From positions 35,090,054 through 35,154,053 of the forward strand of contig OV121094.1 of NCBI GenBank assembly GCA_921293015.1: DNA of 64,000 bases. The letters run 5' to 3'. Positions 10,652 to 22,295 of this stretch are shown one piece after another. The position numbers were made by a program, and so were the translations under genes. Below the pieces are notes generated by a model. It did no database searches. It had not been told where the DNA came from and worked only from the letters and a program-made list of their open reading frames with translations. The first letter of the stretch is position 1; every line of letters starts with the position of its first letter. This DNA is from Phorcus lineatus (lineage: Eukaryota > Mollusca > Gastropoda > Trochida > Trochidae).

Positions 10652-10844
10652 GGTCATAAGGATCAACATGAAAGTAAAATAGCGATATAATATTTCTCAA
10701 CGGTCATAAGGATCAACATAAAAGTAAAATAGCGATATAATATTTTTTAACGCTCATAAGGATCAACATAAAAGTAAAATAGCGATATAATATTTTTTTA
10801 CGGTCATAAGGATCAACATAAAAGAAAAATAGCGATATAATATT
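10652..10844 (+). repeat. Tandem repeat, exact 50-bp unit, about 3.9 copies
   Basis: Units start GG(G/C)TCATAAGGATCAACAT at 10652, 10702, 10752 and 10802 and continue AAAATAGCGATATAATATT. Copies differ at only a few positions, which suggests recent amplification. There are no spacers, so it is not CRISPR-like. Confidence 0.93.
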
Positions 10845-10974
10845 ATAAGAGGAGTCCATCAAGTAACGCAGCAACATGTGTTTGACAGAAGATGGGTTTT
10901 ATCTCCAGGTTAATTACAGAGAGTTGAAAGTCTTTCAACGTGCTACTGATACATCTGTTTGATGTACGTTATAG

Positions 10975-11063
10975 GCAGAGAACTCCTCTCAGGGTCACAC
11001 ACCACATTTGTACAGGTGTGCACCAGCCCTGAGGAAAGATAAGTGATGTACAGAGTTCTCTGT
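10975..11063. repeat. Imperfect hairpin / inverted repeat
   Basis: CAGAGAACTC (10976-10985) pairs with GAGTTCTCTG (11053-11062). Inside it, a second stem around CTCAGGGT..CACACACC pairs with GGTGTGCACCAGCCCTGAGG, with an asymmetric bulge on the 3' side. It could be a small MITE or an RNA hairpin; nothing else identifies it. Confidence 0.6.
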
Positions 11064-11181
11064 CTACCTGTATGCCTGTTCAAGTGGAAGAACTCTTTGA
11101 TAACTAGATTTTATTCTAAATGTCAGAATCATGAAAATGAAAGGTTTTTCATTCAAAGGTAGATACCACAAGCATGATGGG

Positions 11182-11462
11182 TGAGGTGAGGTGAGTTGGT
11201 GTTTAATGCCGCTTTCAAGAGTATTTCACTTATATTGCGGCTGCTAGTATTATTGCAGGGAGATTTCCCGCAATACCATTGTGGATATGCATTGCGGTGA
11301 AACCTGCCAGCATCGGCTGGAACTAGAGAACCATGGGTGGAACTGCGCTGAAATTCAGTGTAGCATTGACTGCGTGTAGGACAGTTCTCTACTGCAGACA
11401 AAGTTGCCGAGCCCCTGGAGCCCCTGAACCACGGACCGTTTGATCCAAAGCTATCCCTCACT
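11182..11462 (-). mobile_element. tRNA-derived SINE with 10-bp target duplication
   Basis: Reverse-oriented copy: the GGTGAGGTGAGGTGAG tail is at the left, and the body runs back through ATTGCGGCTGCTAGTATTATT and ACTGCAGACAAAGTTGCCG. It is flanked by GCATGATGGG at 11172-11181 and 11463-11472, a 10-bp target-site duplication. The tRNA-like head is damaged and its B box is not intact. The open frame across it is incidental. Confidence 0.88.
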
Positions 11463-11472
11463 GCATGATGGG

Positions 11473-11956
11473 AATATCATCCATTTTCATTTATACTTGA
11501 TGTCACTTGACTCTCTAAGCCTCTATCTGTATCTGAACTGATTCCTTGTCAATGATTTGTGATTACTGTAGATTGGCCACTCAGAATGGTAAAGCACCAA
11601 CAACTTAAGCATGACATAAAACCTCATTGAATTCAACACAACATGAACCCCAGCAGGTATTTGAGATTGAACCTGTCTACAGTTCATGTTATTAACTGAA
11701 ATGAGTCTCCCCCTTATCATCAGCAAATAATCTCTTATCACTCGTTTCCCTTGAGAACCTAGAGGCTTCGATGTGATGTAATGTAATGAGTTTATGTGCC
11801 TGGGTTAATGAATTTTATATAACTGGAATCATTAGAATCAATACAATCTATGCAACGGTTGAGATTTGGTAAGAGTGATTTTCACTTTCACCAGTATGAC
11901 TTACAGAGAACACAGAGAGATTCCATTTTCAATATTCACTCTTTGATTCTAATGAG
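11473..11956. other. Unassigned stretch
   Basis: No convincing coding frame or repeat ends seen. Confidence 0.45.
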
Positions 11957-12260
11957 TGACACAGAGTATGTTTCATGATTTTTTAAGTCGGTTAAAAAAA
12001 GAGTAAAAATACCATATGACCTGAGTTAAGTAGAAATCGATCCTTATAAACTTAAATTTTTATCTCTAAAATTTCAAAATAATGAGATTTTCTTGTTTCA
12101 ATGATAAATGAAAAGCAGCGATATATATTTTTAAAGGACCTATTAAATACTGCCAATCAATATTTGTCTTTGTGTCTGCTATAAATTAGTTTCCAAAATT
12201 ATGCTTGAGGCATTGGCATGCGCCATAGTCCGGTTTCCATCACAAAAAAACGACGAAATT
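11957..12260. mobile_element. MITE family D, copy D4 (right end lost)
   Basis: Left end GACACAGAGTATGTTTCATG matches D3. After an A/T-rich extension, CAATCAATATTTGTCTTTGTG.TCTGCT and the core GGCATGCGCCATAGTCCGG (about 12214-12232) continue the match. No matching right terminus was found before the hAT-type element at 12416. Confidence 0.6.
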
Positions 12261-12407
12261 TTAGTATCATATGCTGTATGCATGGATTTACTCTTGTTTC
12301 GGAATTAGGCATCTTTATAAAACTCAAACTCATTGAATATGATGGCACTGCCATGGTCACTACACAAATTAAAAACTGCTTCGGTTCTTAATACTGCCCT
12401 GGGAGTT

Positions 12408-12842
12408 GTTTAAAGTAAGGATGGGTATCACTACTCATTTCAGTATCGCAATATAATGCGATATAGAGAGGCGTAGTGCAATACGTATTGCAATATATTG
12501 GTACATTTCATATTCTTATTTTTCCAGGCTCTCTTGGCTAAATAACATCGATTAGAACAGTGAGCAATGCTCAACTGGCTCGTTTTGTAAAGAAAGATAA
12601 TTCAGTGACTGGTTTCGGTCTTGTAACATGTCTGTGCCATTTTCACTTGGCGAGTTCACACTTCAACTTCCAGTAAAGTCACATTTTTTGGTTATATTTT
12701 GTTAAATTTTAAAAGGAAATTGTTAATTTTATATCATGCGATATATTGGATACATCCAGAAGAGTGTACCGGTATGTATCGTGATGTTTCCGCATTGCAA
12801 TATACCGATGTATCGTTAATACCGCGCATCCTTAGTTTAAAG
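12408..12842. mobile_element. hAT-type MITE with perfect 8-bp target duplication
   Basis: The element spans 12416-12834 (419 bp). The ends TAAGGATGGGTAT and ATACCGCGCATCCTTA are inverted copies. It is flanked by GTTTAAAG at 12408-12415 and 12835-12842, an exact 8-bp duplication. The TAAGG terminus fits the YARNG start common in hAT elements. The interior is rich in CGATATA/GCAATATA-type strings near both ends (for example ATTGCAATATA), typical of non-autonomous hAT elements. No transposase. Confidence 0.88.
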
Positions 12843-13989
12843 TATGATATATTTTAACCAGAGTAGTTTTATACAACAGCATAAACATGCTGCATGCCTG
12901 AGTTTGATTAACATATATTCATAATGTTCACATATCAATGCTTTGAAGCAAGCTCCAGGCAAATATGCTATTACCCTATTATAGACATTACTTCAATGGT
13001 AATTATGTAGCTTTATTATCCTACTCGTAATGATTTAATGTTCTTCTGAACCAGTAGTTTATGAGTCCGTAGCGCTGTATAGAATAGTACACTCTGAACA
13101 TTGGCATGTAAAGAACTTAAATTATAACCTCAGAATGCCATTATAGCTTTTCATATTTGTTTTAGGGTAATAAAGGGATAGAAATGTGGTAATTATCCCT
13201 AACATGATATATGAAGGCAACCAGAATCAATATTTGATTAAATACCCTCATGAAATTATTACTATGACAGATTTGAAGAGATTTGATCGAAACCATGGCA
13301 ACGGAAGAACGGAGTAATATAAGTGTAGTAAATCTGAGGATATATTTTTTGCAGCGTCATAACCCATATGGAAGTGAAAGGTTAAGGTTCATTTATTCAT
13401 GTGATGAAAATTATTTATTTGATCAATGAAACATTATTGGAGATGTAAAGTTATTCCCCTTAAAAGGTTCAGTTTTCGATTTCTATTGAAATCTTAACCT
13501 TATTCAATAACTAAAAGCTAACAAAGGCTGATGACACTGGATTGATTGTAATGATGACATAATTTGCACACATGTAGTCTATGTGTTATATGTTATCAAC
13601 CTTCCATATTTATTTCACAGTGATAAGAGAATGAATCATTTCTATTAGACTTATTTGAAAATTAAATATTTACAATCTTCTAATGCATTGCTTTTGTGGA
13701 AATAAAGGAATAAAATACATTTAGATATGAATGTGTATCAAAATCAAATTTGTTACAATATAAGGAAATTATTTTGTAAATGTTTTAATCAAATTGGAAG
13801 ACAAACATTTTTGTTTAACCTTTTTTAACACATATTTCATTGACTTAACAATGGTATATATATAGTTGTATACATGTAAAACTCATTTGCCAGGCATTTA
13901 AAATCTGCCATTATTTGGAAATCCGCCACAGATTTGAGGCCTGCCATGGATTCCAGTCTTACATATATATTATATGGTTGCATATATTT
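12843..13989. other. AT-rich stretch, nothing recognised
   Basis: No gene or repeat structure seen beyond short AT runs. Confidence 0.45.
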
Positions 13990-14066
13990 GAGTGAGTGAG
14001 TGAGTTGATGTCTAATGCTGCTTATATATTATATATGATAATATATTTCAGCCACAAGCAGCGAAT
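13990..14066 (-). mobile_element. SINE tail fragment, second tail type
   Basis: (GAGT)n, then TTGATGTCTAATGCTGCTT and AATATATTTCAGCCACAAGCAGCG. This corresponds to the tail at 30737-30830 (GAGTT repeats, TTTAATGCCGCTTTGGCAATATTTCAGCCATTAGCAGCG). An AT-rich stretch interrupts it. Confidence 0.55.
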
Positions 14067-14803
14067 ATATACATTTGAAAGGGGATTCCAAAATTTGGGA
14101 GTGTAATTTCTCTTAGTGACTGATCTCTTATCTTTCATTTGTTGGCAACCCAATCGGTTTCTTCTCAATTCATTAATTTGCTAAAGTGTAAATATAACAC
14201 TTACAGGTTGAGTCATATGAAAAGCCCCAAAAATTTGAAAATATTTATATTAAAGGAGAAATTTTCAAGAAATCTTGCTTTTCTCACATATTTAACTTGT
14301 AAATGCCTGTCAAATAACTGCATCAAATTTTATTTGGAAAAGAAAATGAGAATAGATATATTGATGGTTTGAGATGACATGAAACATTAAAGTTCAGAAT
14401 GGTACTTCAATATCATAAGAAATACATATGAAATTTCCAAATGAAATTTTACCGCCCTTAGCATTTTCTTCGTTGAAATTTATTGAAAATCTCAGCTTGA
14501 CATTCGATGCCTTGTGCCTCAGGCTCTTAAATCGTGAATTGATTTTCCAAAGAATGAAAACTTCTATAATTCAATATTTTTAATTTTTCAGAACAAAGCA
14601 CTTTAAAAGAAATAAGAAGCAAAACTACCAGCAGCTAGCTGCCATTGAAAGTGTGAATTTGTGAAGATTAAATCTCCAAATATAAACTTGTCAGTTTGAT
14701 TTACGAAGAGGATATTGTAGATAAAATGATAAAATTATGGATAAAAGAAAATAAGATATTTGTTTAAGATCATTTTGGAAACAATAATTACAGTTTAAAA
14801 AAT
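14067..14803. other. AT-rich stretch, nothing recognised
   Basis: The 77-codon frame at 14139-14372 is K/N/F-rich with no motif and is probably incidental. Confidence 0.45.
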
Positions 14804-14830
14804 TGAGCCATTGGCTTTGTAGCCCACCAG
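14804..14830 (+). mobile_element. P-element 5'-end fragment
   Basis: GAGCCATTGGCTTTGTAGCC followed by CACCAG is a diverged version of the P-element 5' hairpin and subterminal repeat (AGAGCCATGGGCTCTGTAGCTCATCAG). No tandem core follows. Confidence 0.4.
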
Positions 14831-15152
14831 TTTTTCATGATTTACAAAGACTTGCATATGAAGTTTTATAGAGAGGATACTTTTTTGAACTAAAATTTTA
14901 CAAATCTTGATTATAGATAAATAGATTGATGAAATGCAATGAATCTTACAAAACATAAAAGATTGATTTGACATGTTGGCCAAAGGTCGTCTATTTGAGA
15001 TTCAAGCACTTAAGTGCTTATCCTTGAAACAGCTTTATATAAGGTTACTTAATGACTCCCACATTAGTCACTCATCTAAGATATCTGCTTTAAAAAAAAA
15101 AAGAAAGAAAAATAAAAGATATCCGCTTTCAAACCACTAAAAATTGAAAAAT

Positions 15153-15178
15153 AGAGCCATGGGCTCTATAGCTCATAG
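15153..15178 (+). mobile_element. P-element 5'-end fragment
   Basis: AGAGCCATGGGCTCTATAGC followed by TCATAGG is one or two changes from the P-element 5' end. It lies 349 bp after a similar fragment. No core, microsatellite or 3' hairpin follows. Confidence 0.5.
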
Positions 15179-18100
15179 GTTTTTTTAAAGAAAGAAGCTA
15201 CCCGGTATATAGATTTTAATTTTAAGAACCCCATTTAATTGATATGGCTTAGAAGATTCGTGGAAAACCAGTAACATATGATGTCAGATAACTAGCAATA
15301 AGTGTTACATGCCTGATATGAGCTAAAATGTATTGAAAAGATAGGAAAAATTATTTCAAAATACCAAGATTCTTTTATCGTAACCCTCTCTCCAAGACTT
15401 CCATGATTTGGAACTAGATCACAAAGTTGTTAATCAGAAATTGGGCTTACCATGCCAACTTGTTTATGTGAAGTTGATTCATGGTTGTAAGGATAAGACC
15501 AGCTACACCGATATTTGACAAGCATTAAACTCAGTGTAACACTTCGCTATGATCAGGGAAAGTATGAAAGCCTACAGACAACAGACCTTATGTGCTTGAA
15601 AGGCTAAAAGCAGTATCATACTGCGTATGTTGAAAACTAGTCTTGATTCATGACTGTGTATATAAAGGAGTCTCGACCACATCCAGCAAGTCAAGATTGA
15701 CTAAATACAGAAATTAGGAGCCTAAAGAAAACAGTAAATTATCAAAAAATTTTCATAGAATAAATTTTAGTCTAGATGAAAACAACATGGTATAAATATG
15801 ATTCACTCTGATCGTGAAGATAATGGCTAATATCTGATCATGGTTTACCTAGTTATATTCTTTCGTTTAGGTAAAATAGATTTAAATACACTCGGCTCAC
15901 CGTATAACAAGTCCATCTTCTTTTCTTATAAACTCTTCTTAAATGTTGGCGTCAGTTGAAATCCTTTCCTGAAATTGAAGGAAAAAATATGGAATTTTAT
16001 TGAAAAGGGACAATATGAAATATTTTTTTGAGTTAAGAAACAGTTTTCTTAGGAATTTGAAAGCATTTCGCTGTCAAAATTGATTCTTGCAGTAAAACAT
16101 TCCACTTGAATGAATATGGCTGTTATATGGCACCAAGATGTCACTTTTATAACTTAGTTTAATAATAGAAGCAGTCAAGGGAAATTTATTTCTCTATTCA
16201 ATCAATAAAATGGTAAATGGAATCAAAACTTCACATTTTGAAAGAGTTTGTCTTTCATGATAAATAAGATAAATGCTATAATGGAATCTCAGTTTTTGTT
16301 ATATTCACTAAAAGGCTCCATCCAAGTGCAATAGAGAACTTTTTCAAGTTAAATTGATACAAAACTGAAATATTAATCTAAGTGTTTACAAAACTTTTAA
16401 TTATAGACAGAGAAGGAAATTGCATTGACACATAAGAAATGTAAAAAATATTTTTGTTTGTTTCTTGATTAAATTAACTAAGAGTTTAATAACACTATCA
16501 ATCAAAAATTAAATAAAATTAACATTTTCCTTAAATACACACATGCAAGACCTCGAGCATCATTGAGTAAGAATGTGTTAAAACTGTCATCCATGAAATT
16601 GTTATTTATTAGAAGGAACTATTTATTTAATGCTAAAATGGTTAAAAATTATATGGCAAAGATAAATCTAAACATGATGACAGTATTGTTAAGACTAATC
16701 AACAATGCCTGTAGCAAGCTTCTCAACCTCTTTGCGCATATAAACAGCTTCACTTCTCATTGTTGTCTTTTTTTCACCAAACATTGATCTTATTAATCAA
16801 ATTACCAAATTATCAACTCTAAATTAAAAAAATGTTACCCTCAGAAGCATGTTTCAATGTTGTATTATAATCATATTCTAATTACATATACGAATGAACA
16901 AGATTGTCCCCTTGAATTTTGGTTCCACAAAAAAATATCCCCAATGGGACTGTCCCTTTAACTGGAGAGCAATGCGTGGTGTACCAGGCTAATGACCCGT
17001 AGCCATTGTTCTGTAGCAATCTAATTCAATAAAACAACACATCCTGTCTGGTGATGAGTTCCCTTGTTTCTTTCATTAAAATGATCCGGGAATTTACATT
17101 TAAATGACTTGCTGGAAGATTTGCATTAAAATTGCTCCAGATAATAGATCTGACTAGAAAAAGTCTGCAAATAGATTCTATTTTACTTTGTAAAGAAAGA
17201 ATGTTGTTGCTTTGAGCAAAATGACAAATGAAGCCAATATGATCAGGGAATGTGTTCAGCAAAGGATGTGAAGTTTTAAGAATATAAGTTTTTCAATATA
17301 AATCCCATAAAACATTTTATAGGATATCTTAAATGAAGCAATTAATATTGAATTTAGGTATCATATAAGAATTTTGGTTAACTGTTATAAGATCTAAGAA
17401 TATTGTTGTTGTCTTTGTTAAAAGACTCCATTGTAGTCTGTTGTGAATTGTCCATATAGTACATACCTAACAAGTTTTGTTAAAAATAAAAGACAAAGCA
17501 AATAAAAACTTAATCTCATTAGAGAACATGATCCTCAAGGCCCATATTTTATTTTCAATCCTAAATTTTCTTTTTTTTAAATATTTCATTTCACAGAATT
17601 TGTTGTCAAAATTAACAGTTTTAGTACAAAACCCTGAACACAGTGTATGCAACAAGCCTGAGAGGATACCAGCCTGAAAGTATCCTTTTGTCAATTATTG
17701 GGCAAACTTGAAGAAAAAATTCCAAAGGTTACCAGCCTTATGGGCTGTTGGACGGGCTTTATTTCATACACTGCTGAACATTGACAAGAACCAATCAGTA
17801 TACAGAGAAAGTGCCATCGAGAAGACGTGCGGACATCAATGTGCCAGGTATCATACACCTGTAATCTGCCTCAACAAACTACTGTGATTAGCTATATCAG
17901 TCCTGTCAGTAATTCTACTTGGTGTAGAATAAAAGCAATATCAACTGGTACCTAGTTTGAACATGATCTGTATCATCTCCAGAACCACTGACATCCAACA
18001 ATCATTGGCAACTAAAGGACCAATCAGAAACTGATCCACTGTATATAAGAATCTATTTTCATACTTCACGTTATTTGAAAGCATTAGATAAGACAGAAAC

Positions 18101-18477
18101 ATTCACACAGTTGAGAATCTGTGACATTAAGAATGTACTGGCATACAAGCAGACCAAGCAACTATGAAACTTTACGAATGGTTTGACAACAAATGGTGCT
18201 TAGAGTTAAAAGTTGACTCTGGGGACCACTTTAGTTTGAGGTATTTGTGATGCTGTCACATTACTGTGAATAATGCATGACTTGGGTGTGTATTGATTGA
18301 TATGAACAACCCATCACTCTATTACATTGCACGCAATGAACATCAAAGAGAGTTTCTGCTGTGTAATTTGACCTCAGTTGATCTTACTCTAGATACAATA
18401 TGGTATATCAGTGTTATTTGATCCCATTGTTTATGCTAGCAGTCTTTCAAAAATCACTTGATGAAACAGTTTGTAAG
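15179..18477. other. AT-rich stretch, no gene recognised
   Basis: Read on both strands; no convincing coding frame, RNA gene or paired element ends were found. The block at about 17690-17950 is less AT-rich but shows no codon structure I can defend. The string GGACTGTCCCTTTAA (about 16948) resembles a MITE terminus with no partner found. Confidence 0.4.
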
Positions 18478-18785
18478 ATGAGTATGCACTGGATATCATG
18501 TTGATATAATTAGACAACACAATATGTCAATAAGTCATGTCATTATCATAAATTTCATCTGCAGCTGATGTCATGTTGATATAATTAGACAACACAATAT
18601 GTCAATATGTCATGTCAATATCATAGGATGAGTATGCATCGGATGTCATGTTGATATAATTAGACAACACAATATGTCAATATATGTCATGTCAATATCA
18701 TCGGATGAGTATGCATCGGATGTCATGTTGATATAATTAGACAACACAATATGTCATGTCATTATCATAAAATTGATATGCAGCT
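18478..18785 (+). repeat. Satellite, 75-77-bp monomer, four copies
   Basis: TTGATATAATTAGACAACAC anchors lie at 18501, 18576, 18651 and 18728 (steps 75, 75, 77). Each unit carries GATGTCATG, then ATATGTCAATA and GTCATGTCAATATCAT. The same monomer underlies the 153-bp dimer that follows. Confidence 0.9.
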
Positions 18786-19160
18786 GATGTTATATTGACA
18801 TCACTCAAGATAACTGCGTTTGGCTTATATGTCATGTCAATACAATTTAATGACTATGTACTTAAGTCATTTGATTTCATTAGATAACTCAGTGTTTGTG
18901 CTAATCATCATGTAATTATCATAATATGACTCTGTACTTGATGTCATGTCGACATTGTTTTATTTATTGTGTTTGTGCCCTATGTCATGTCAATACAATT
19001 TAATGACCATGTACTTATGTCATTTGATTTCATTAGATAACTCAGTGTTTGTGCTAGACATCATGTAAATATTATAATGTGACTCTGTACCTGATGTCAT
19101 GTCGACATCGTTTAATTTATTGTGTTTGTGCCATATGTCATGTCAATATAATTTCATGGT
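18786..19160 (+). repeat. Satellite higher-order part, 153-bp dimer, two copies plus partial
   Basis: TATGTCATGTCAATA anchors fall at 18828, 18981 and 19134, exactly 153 bp apart. Each 153-bp unit splits into two related halves (GTCATGTCAATACAATTTAA... and ATCATGTAATTATCATAATA..., both reaching CAGTGTTTGTGC or TTGTGTTTGTGC). The halves align with the 76-bp monomer upstream. Confidence 0.88.
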
Positions 19161-20266
19161 AATGTTATATTGAATCTCCTTTGATGTCAAGAGCAACACT
19201 TATACTCAAATTTGCAAGAGTTTAATAAAAGTCATATGACATGCTTCAGAGTGAACAAATTTCTTTATTACCGATTCTATTCCATCAAAATCACATGGAT
19301 TATTCAGAAAATGGCCTGATTCCCTTGCAATAGCCAGAATGTGTATTGGTTAATAAATGTCAATTTTGCTTCTCAAGAATAATTGGACATGTTTTAATCT
19401 GTAGATTGTCCCCATATCACCAAGCAGACCAGGGCTTAGATTCCCAGTCTTGTCCTACAAAACCAATGTTAAATGTTGATGGGGTCAAATATGACAAACT
19501 TTAGAAATGGTGTTATCATATCGAGAACTAATGGTTGTATCTGAAAATTACCATTTTAATGCTAATCAGTTCAGTATAGTGAGAAAAAAGCAGCTTAAAG
19601 TTGAAATTTGTGATCGATTGTTTAAAGATTGGAGTTGTTTCTTCCTTGCTTGACACCCTGCTCTGAAAGGATAGAAGAACACTTTTACTGCCCCTTCACT
19701 GTGTGATGTGCAGAGATGAACTTCTAGTAGTGCACCAATAGAGAGTTATGAGTGTTGTATTATTATAGCAATATTTTTATATGCAGTGCTGATTCTCCGT
19801 AATTATGGTTACTGAGTCTGTACAGAGGAATCAAATATCTCTCACTGCTCTTTATAAACTAACCTAAATGGTAGGAACCCATTTTACTTGATTGCATATT
19901 GTTATCAATTCATGTGATCCTGTCAATGGTGACAAAAAAATGTGGGTAGTCATCACAACATTAATCATCTTGCTGAAATATCCTATTCTCATATCGAAAT
20001 TAAGGTTCATCTCTGTAAGAAAAATTATGATCCATCAAACTGCGAGTATAATTTGTATCCCATTCTGAATAAGGCTGTCAAAATCATTCAGTTTTGTTAT
20101 ATAATATTGTTAATATACGGTGACAATTTTTTTTTTTTTGGGTAGTCAAATTAAAACCGAATAGTGCTAAACACTCCATGTCCTTCATATTACAAAGTAA
20201 GAACTGATCAAATTTCTATTTTTGTTACTCTGTGATCTTAATTGTCATCTCAATTAAAAAAAAAAA
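19161..20266. other. AT-rich stretch with one weak dispersed repeat
   Basis: About 19186-19290 (GAGCAACAC, AAGTCATATGACATGCTTCAG, TTTATTA) resembles about 24016-24125 (GAGCAACAG, AAGTCCCATGACACACTTCGG, CCTTATTA). This suggests an old dispersed repeat. Nothing else recognised. Confidence 0.4.
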
Positions 20267-21516
20267 GCCATGGGCTCTGTAGCTCATCAGACTTTTGATA
20301 GAAATAGGTGTTTGGCTTTAGACCATGGGGTCATGGGCAGTGTAGGAAAGATAGCCTCTCCCAACGTCCGAGACGGGTAACTTTGGTTGAGGACGGGCTG
20401 TAAAATTATTTAGTCTGTCCTTGTGTCGGGTCAATTTTGTCTAACCATAAATGCATTTATATCTAATAACCCCCAGAGAAAAAATAAACAAAAGTAAATA
20501 GCCACATAAATTACGGTCTAAAGGGCACTTAGCAGGTTTTGTTCATTAATAATTCAATTACAGCAAAACTATAATATTTTTTTTCAAATTATGCTCTCTT
20601 GGATAAGAAAATTCAGATATAAGTAAATCAAATCAAGTGACAAACATGTTTACTTGAGTCAGGCAACTGAAACGTCAATCAAAGTCTTGGTCGACCTAGT
20701 GAAATAGCTGAAAGATTGCCGACACGGGCTTAAACTTGGGCTTAAACTAGGGCACATTGGGACAGTGCAAATTGTTATGTTGAGGAAAGAAAACAACAAT
20801 GTATTTCTTAAAAGTTATTCACAATCAAATAAAAAAGGCCCATTTCCCATTTAGGGTCAAGGGGTCACCGAACCTACAATTCAGAATCCCCATTGTCCAA
20901 GGAGTCTACACACAACTATTAAGCTATCAAGACCTTTTGGAACTAGAGAAAAAGATGCAATTAGGTTTTTTAGGTTTTGACCCCTGTGACCCCATTTGGG
21001 GTCATGGGGTCACCAAACCTACAATTTAGAATCCCCGTTGGCCAAGGAGTCAACACACACCTTTTCAGCTCTCTAGACCTTTTGGAACTGGACAAGAAGA
21101 TAAAATTAGGTTTTTCAGGTTTTGACCCCTGTGACCCCATTTGGGGTCATGGGGTCACCAAACCTACAATTTAGAATCTCCAGTGCCCAAGGAGTCTACA
21201 CACAACTATTCAGCTCTCTGGACTTTTTGGAACTGGAGAAGAAGATGAAAATAGATTTTTAAGGTTTTGACCTTTGTGACCCCATTTGGGGTCATGGGGT
21301 CACGAAATCTACAATTTAGAATCCCCATTTGCCAAGGAGTATGCACATAAAATTTCAGCTCTCTAGAGTCATTGGTTCTGGAGAAGAAGTCGAAAAAGTG
21401 AAAAGTTTACGGATGGACGGACGGATGGACGGACGGACGGATGGACGGACGCCGGACGCCGGACGCCATGCCATGCCAAAAGCCCATCGGGTCTTTCAGA
21501 CCTGATGAGCTAAAAA
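20267..21516 (+). mobile_element. P element copy P1 (pearl / HINE-like, 4 units)
   Basis: The 5' end has the hairpin GCCATGGGC and subterminal repeat TAGCTCATCAG (20280-20290). The 3' end has an ACGG/ATGG microsatellite (21411-21460), hairpin GGTCTTTCAGACC and inverted subterminal repeat CTGATGAGCTA (21502-21512). The core is four units with GGGGTCAC anchors at 20861, 21006, 21151 and 21296, exactly 145 bp apart. Relative to P2, about 500 bp of unrelated sequence (about 20330-20837) sits between the 5' end and the first unit. The architecture matches mollusc pearl elements and non-autonomous Helentrons (HINEs). No Rep/helicase is encoded. The 65-76 codon frames are repeat artefacts, since 145 is not a multiple of 3. 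Confidence 0.85.
20330..20837. other. Extra segment inside P1, origin unknown
   Basis: Absent from P2, where the 5' end is followed within about 40 bp by the first core unit. Contains GTCCGAGACGGGTAAC and repeated GGGCTTAAACT, but no clear inverted ends. It may be an insertion, or sequence deleted from P2. Confidence 0.55.
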
Positions 21517-22295
21517 GTAATGAAATACAATAACTTACACATGAAAACCTACTTCCCATGAAAATTACGTCCCCAAGGAAGGGGATACAACAGGAATTGC
21601 CACTATACATGCTATACAACAACATATTTGAATCCATGAAGTATAGGCTTGGACATTTCCGCTTTATTTTCTCATTTTAAAAAGCATGGCTGAAATACTG
21701 CCAAGTGATGCTAAAACATAGCTCACACAATCACCTTCCCAATAGATCATTGAAAGTCACTCTTTGTACTTAATTGTATGTTCAGATCGTTCCCGTATCA
21801 ATAATTTTTTAATAAAGATCAGCATGAGATCAAATATCAACACTATTATCTGTCTAGAAAGAATACATGAAATTTTCTTAAAGCAAATTACAATTACAAG
21901 AAACAAAAAGGTTTTTGCCTTCAGTCCCAGGACAGTTTGCATTGAAAATCTATGAAAAATACAAAAAATACTGTGGCCTAAAATGTTTTGAACAAATGCA
22001 TTCCCCATAAGGATGTTCTCAGATCTGCCAGATACCAGACCATGAATGTACCATATCTCTCAGTGTAGCCGCCATTGATTGGTATGTACATATTTACGAG
22101 CCTTACTCTAATCAAAGTTTGTAGTCAATTTCAACACATATTATTTCACAATCCCCAACATGGCCTTTATATTTCTTTTAAATCAATAGTCATTATAACA
22201 ACACAACATTATTTTGTTTGCTCCACTACAAAATAGTTAACCCTATAGTTTTTCCCAATACAACTGTTGAAAGAAGTTGCCTGGTTTATTTTATG
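21517..22295. other. AT-rich stretch, nothing recognised
   Basis: Overlapping frames on both strands at 21757-22008 have no recognisable motif and are probably incidental. Confidence 0.45.

Noticed and set aside
10652..10844. Regular repeats considered as a CRISPR-like array
   Set aside because: Fifty-bp units are contiguous with no unique spacers, and the context is eukaryotic.
11153..11461. 102-codon minus-strand frame
   Set aside because: Lies wholly in the reverse-oriented SINE; same DNA as other SINE copies without this frame.
20799..21174. Frames giving repeated peptides (PCDPIWGHGVTKPTI and similar), also at 45394-46256
   Set aside because: They translate the 145-bp P core. The unit is not a multiple of three, so each unit falls in a new frame and no continuous protein exists.
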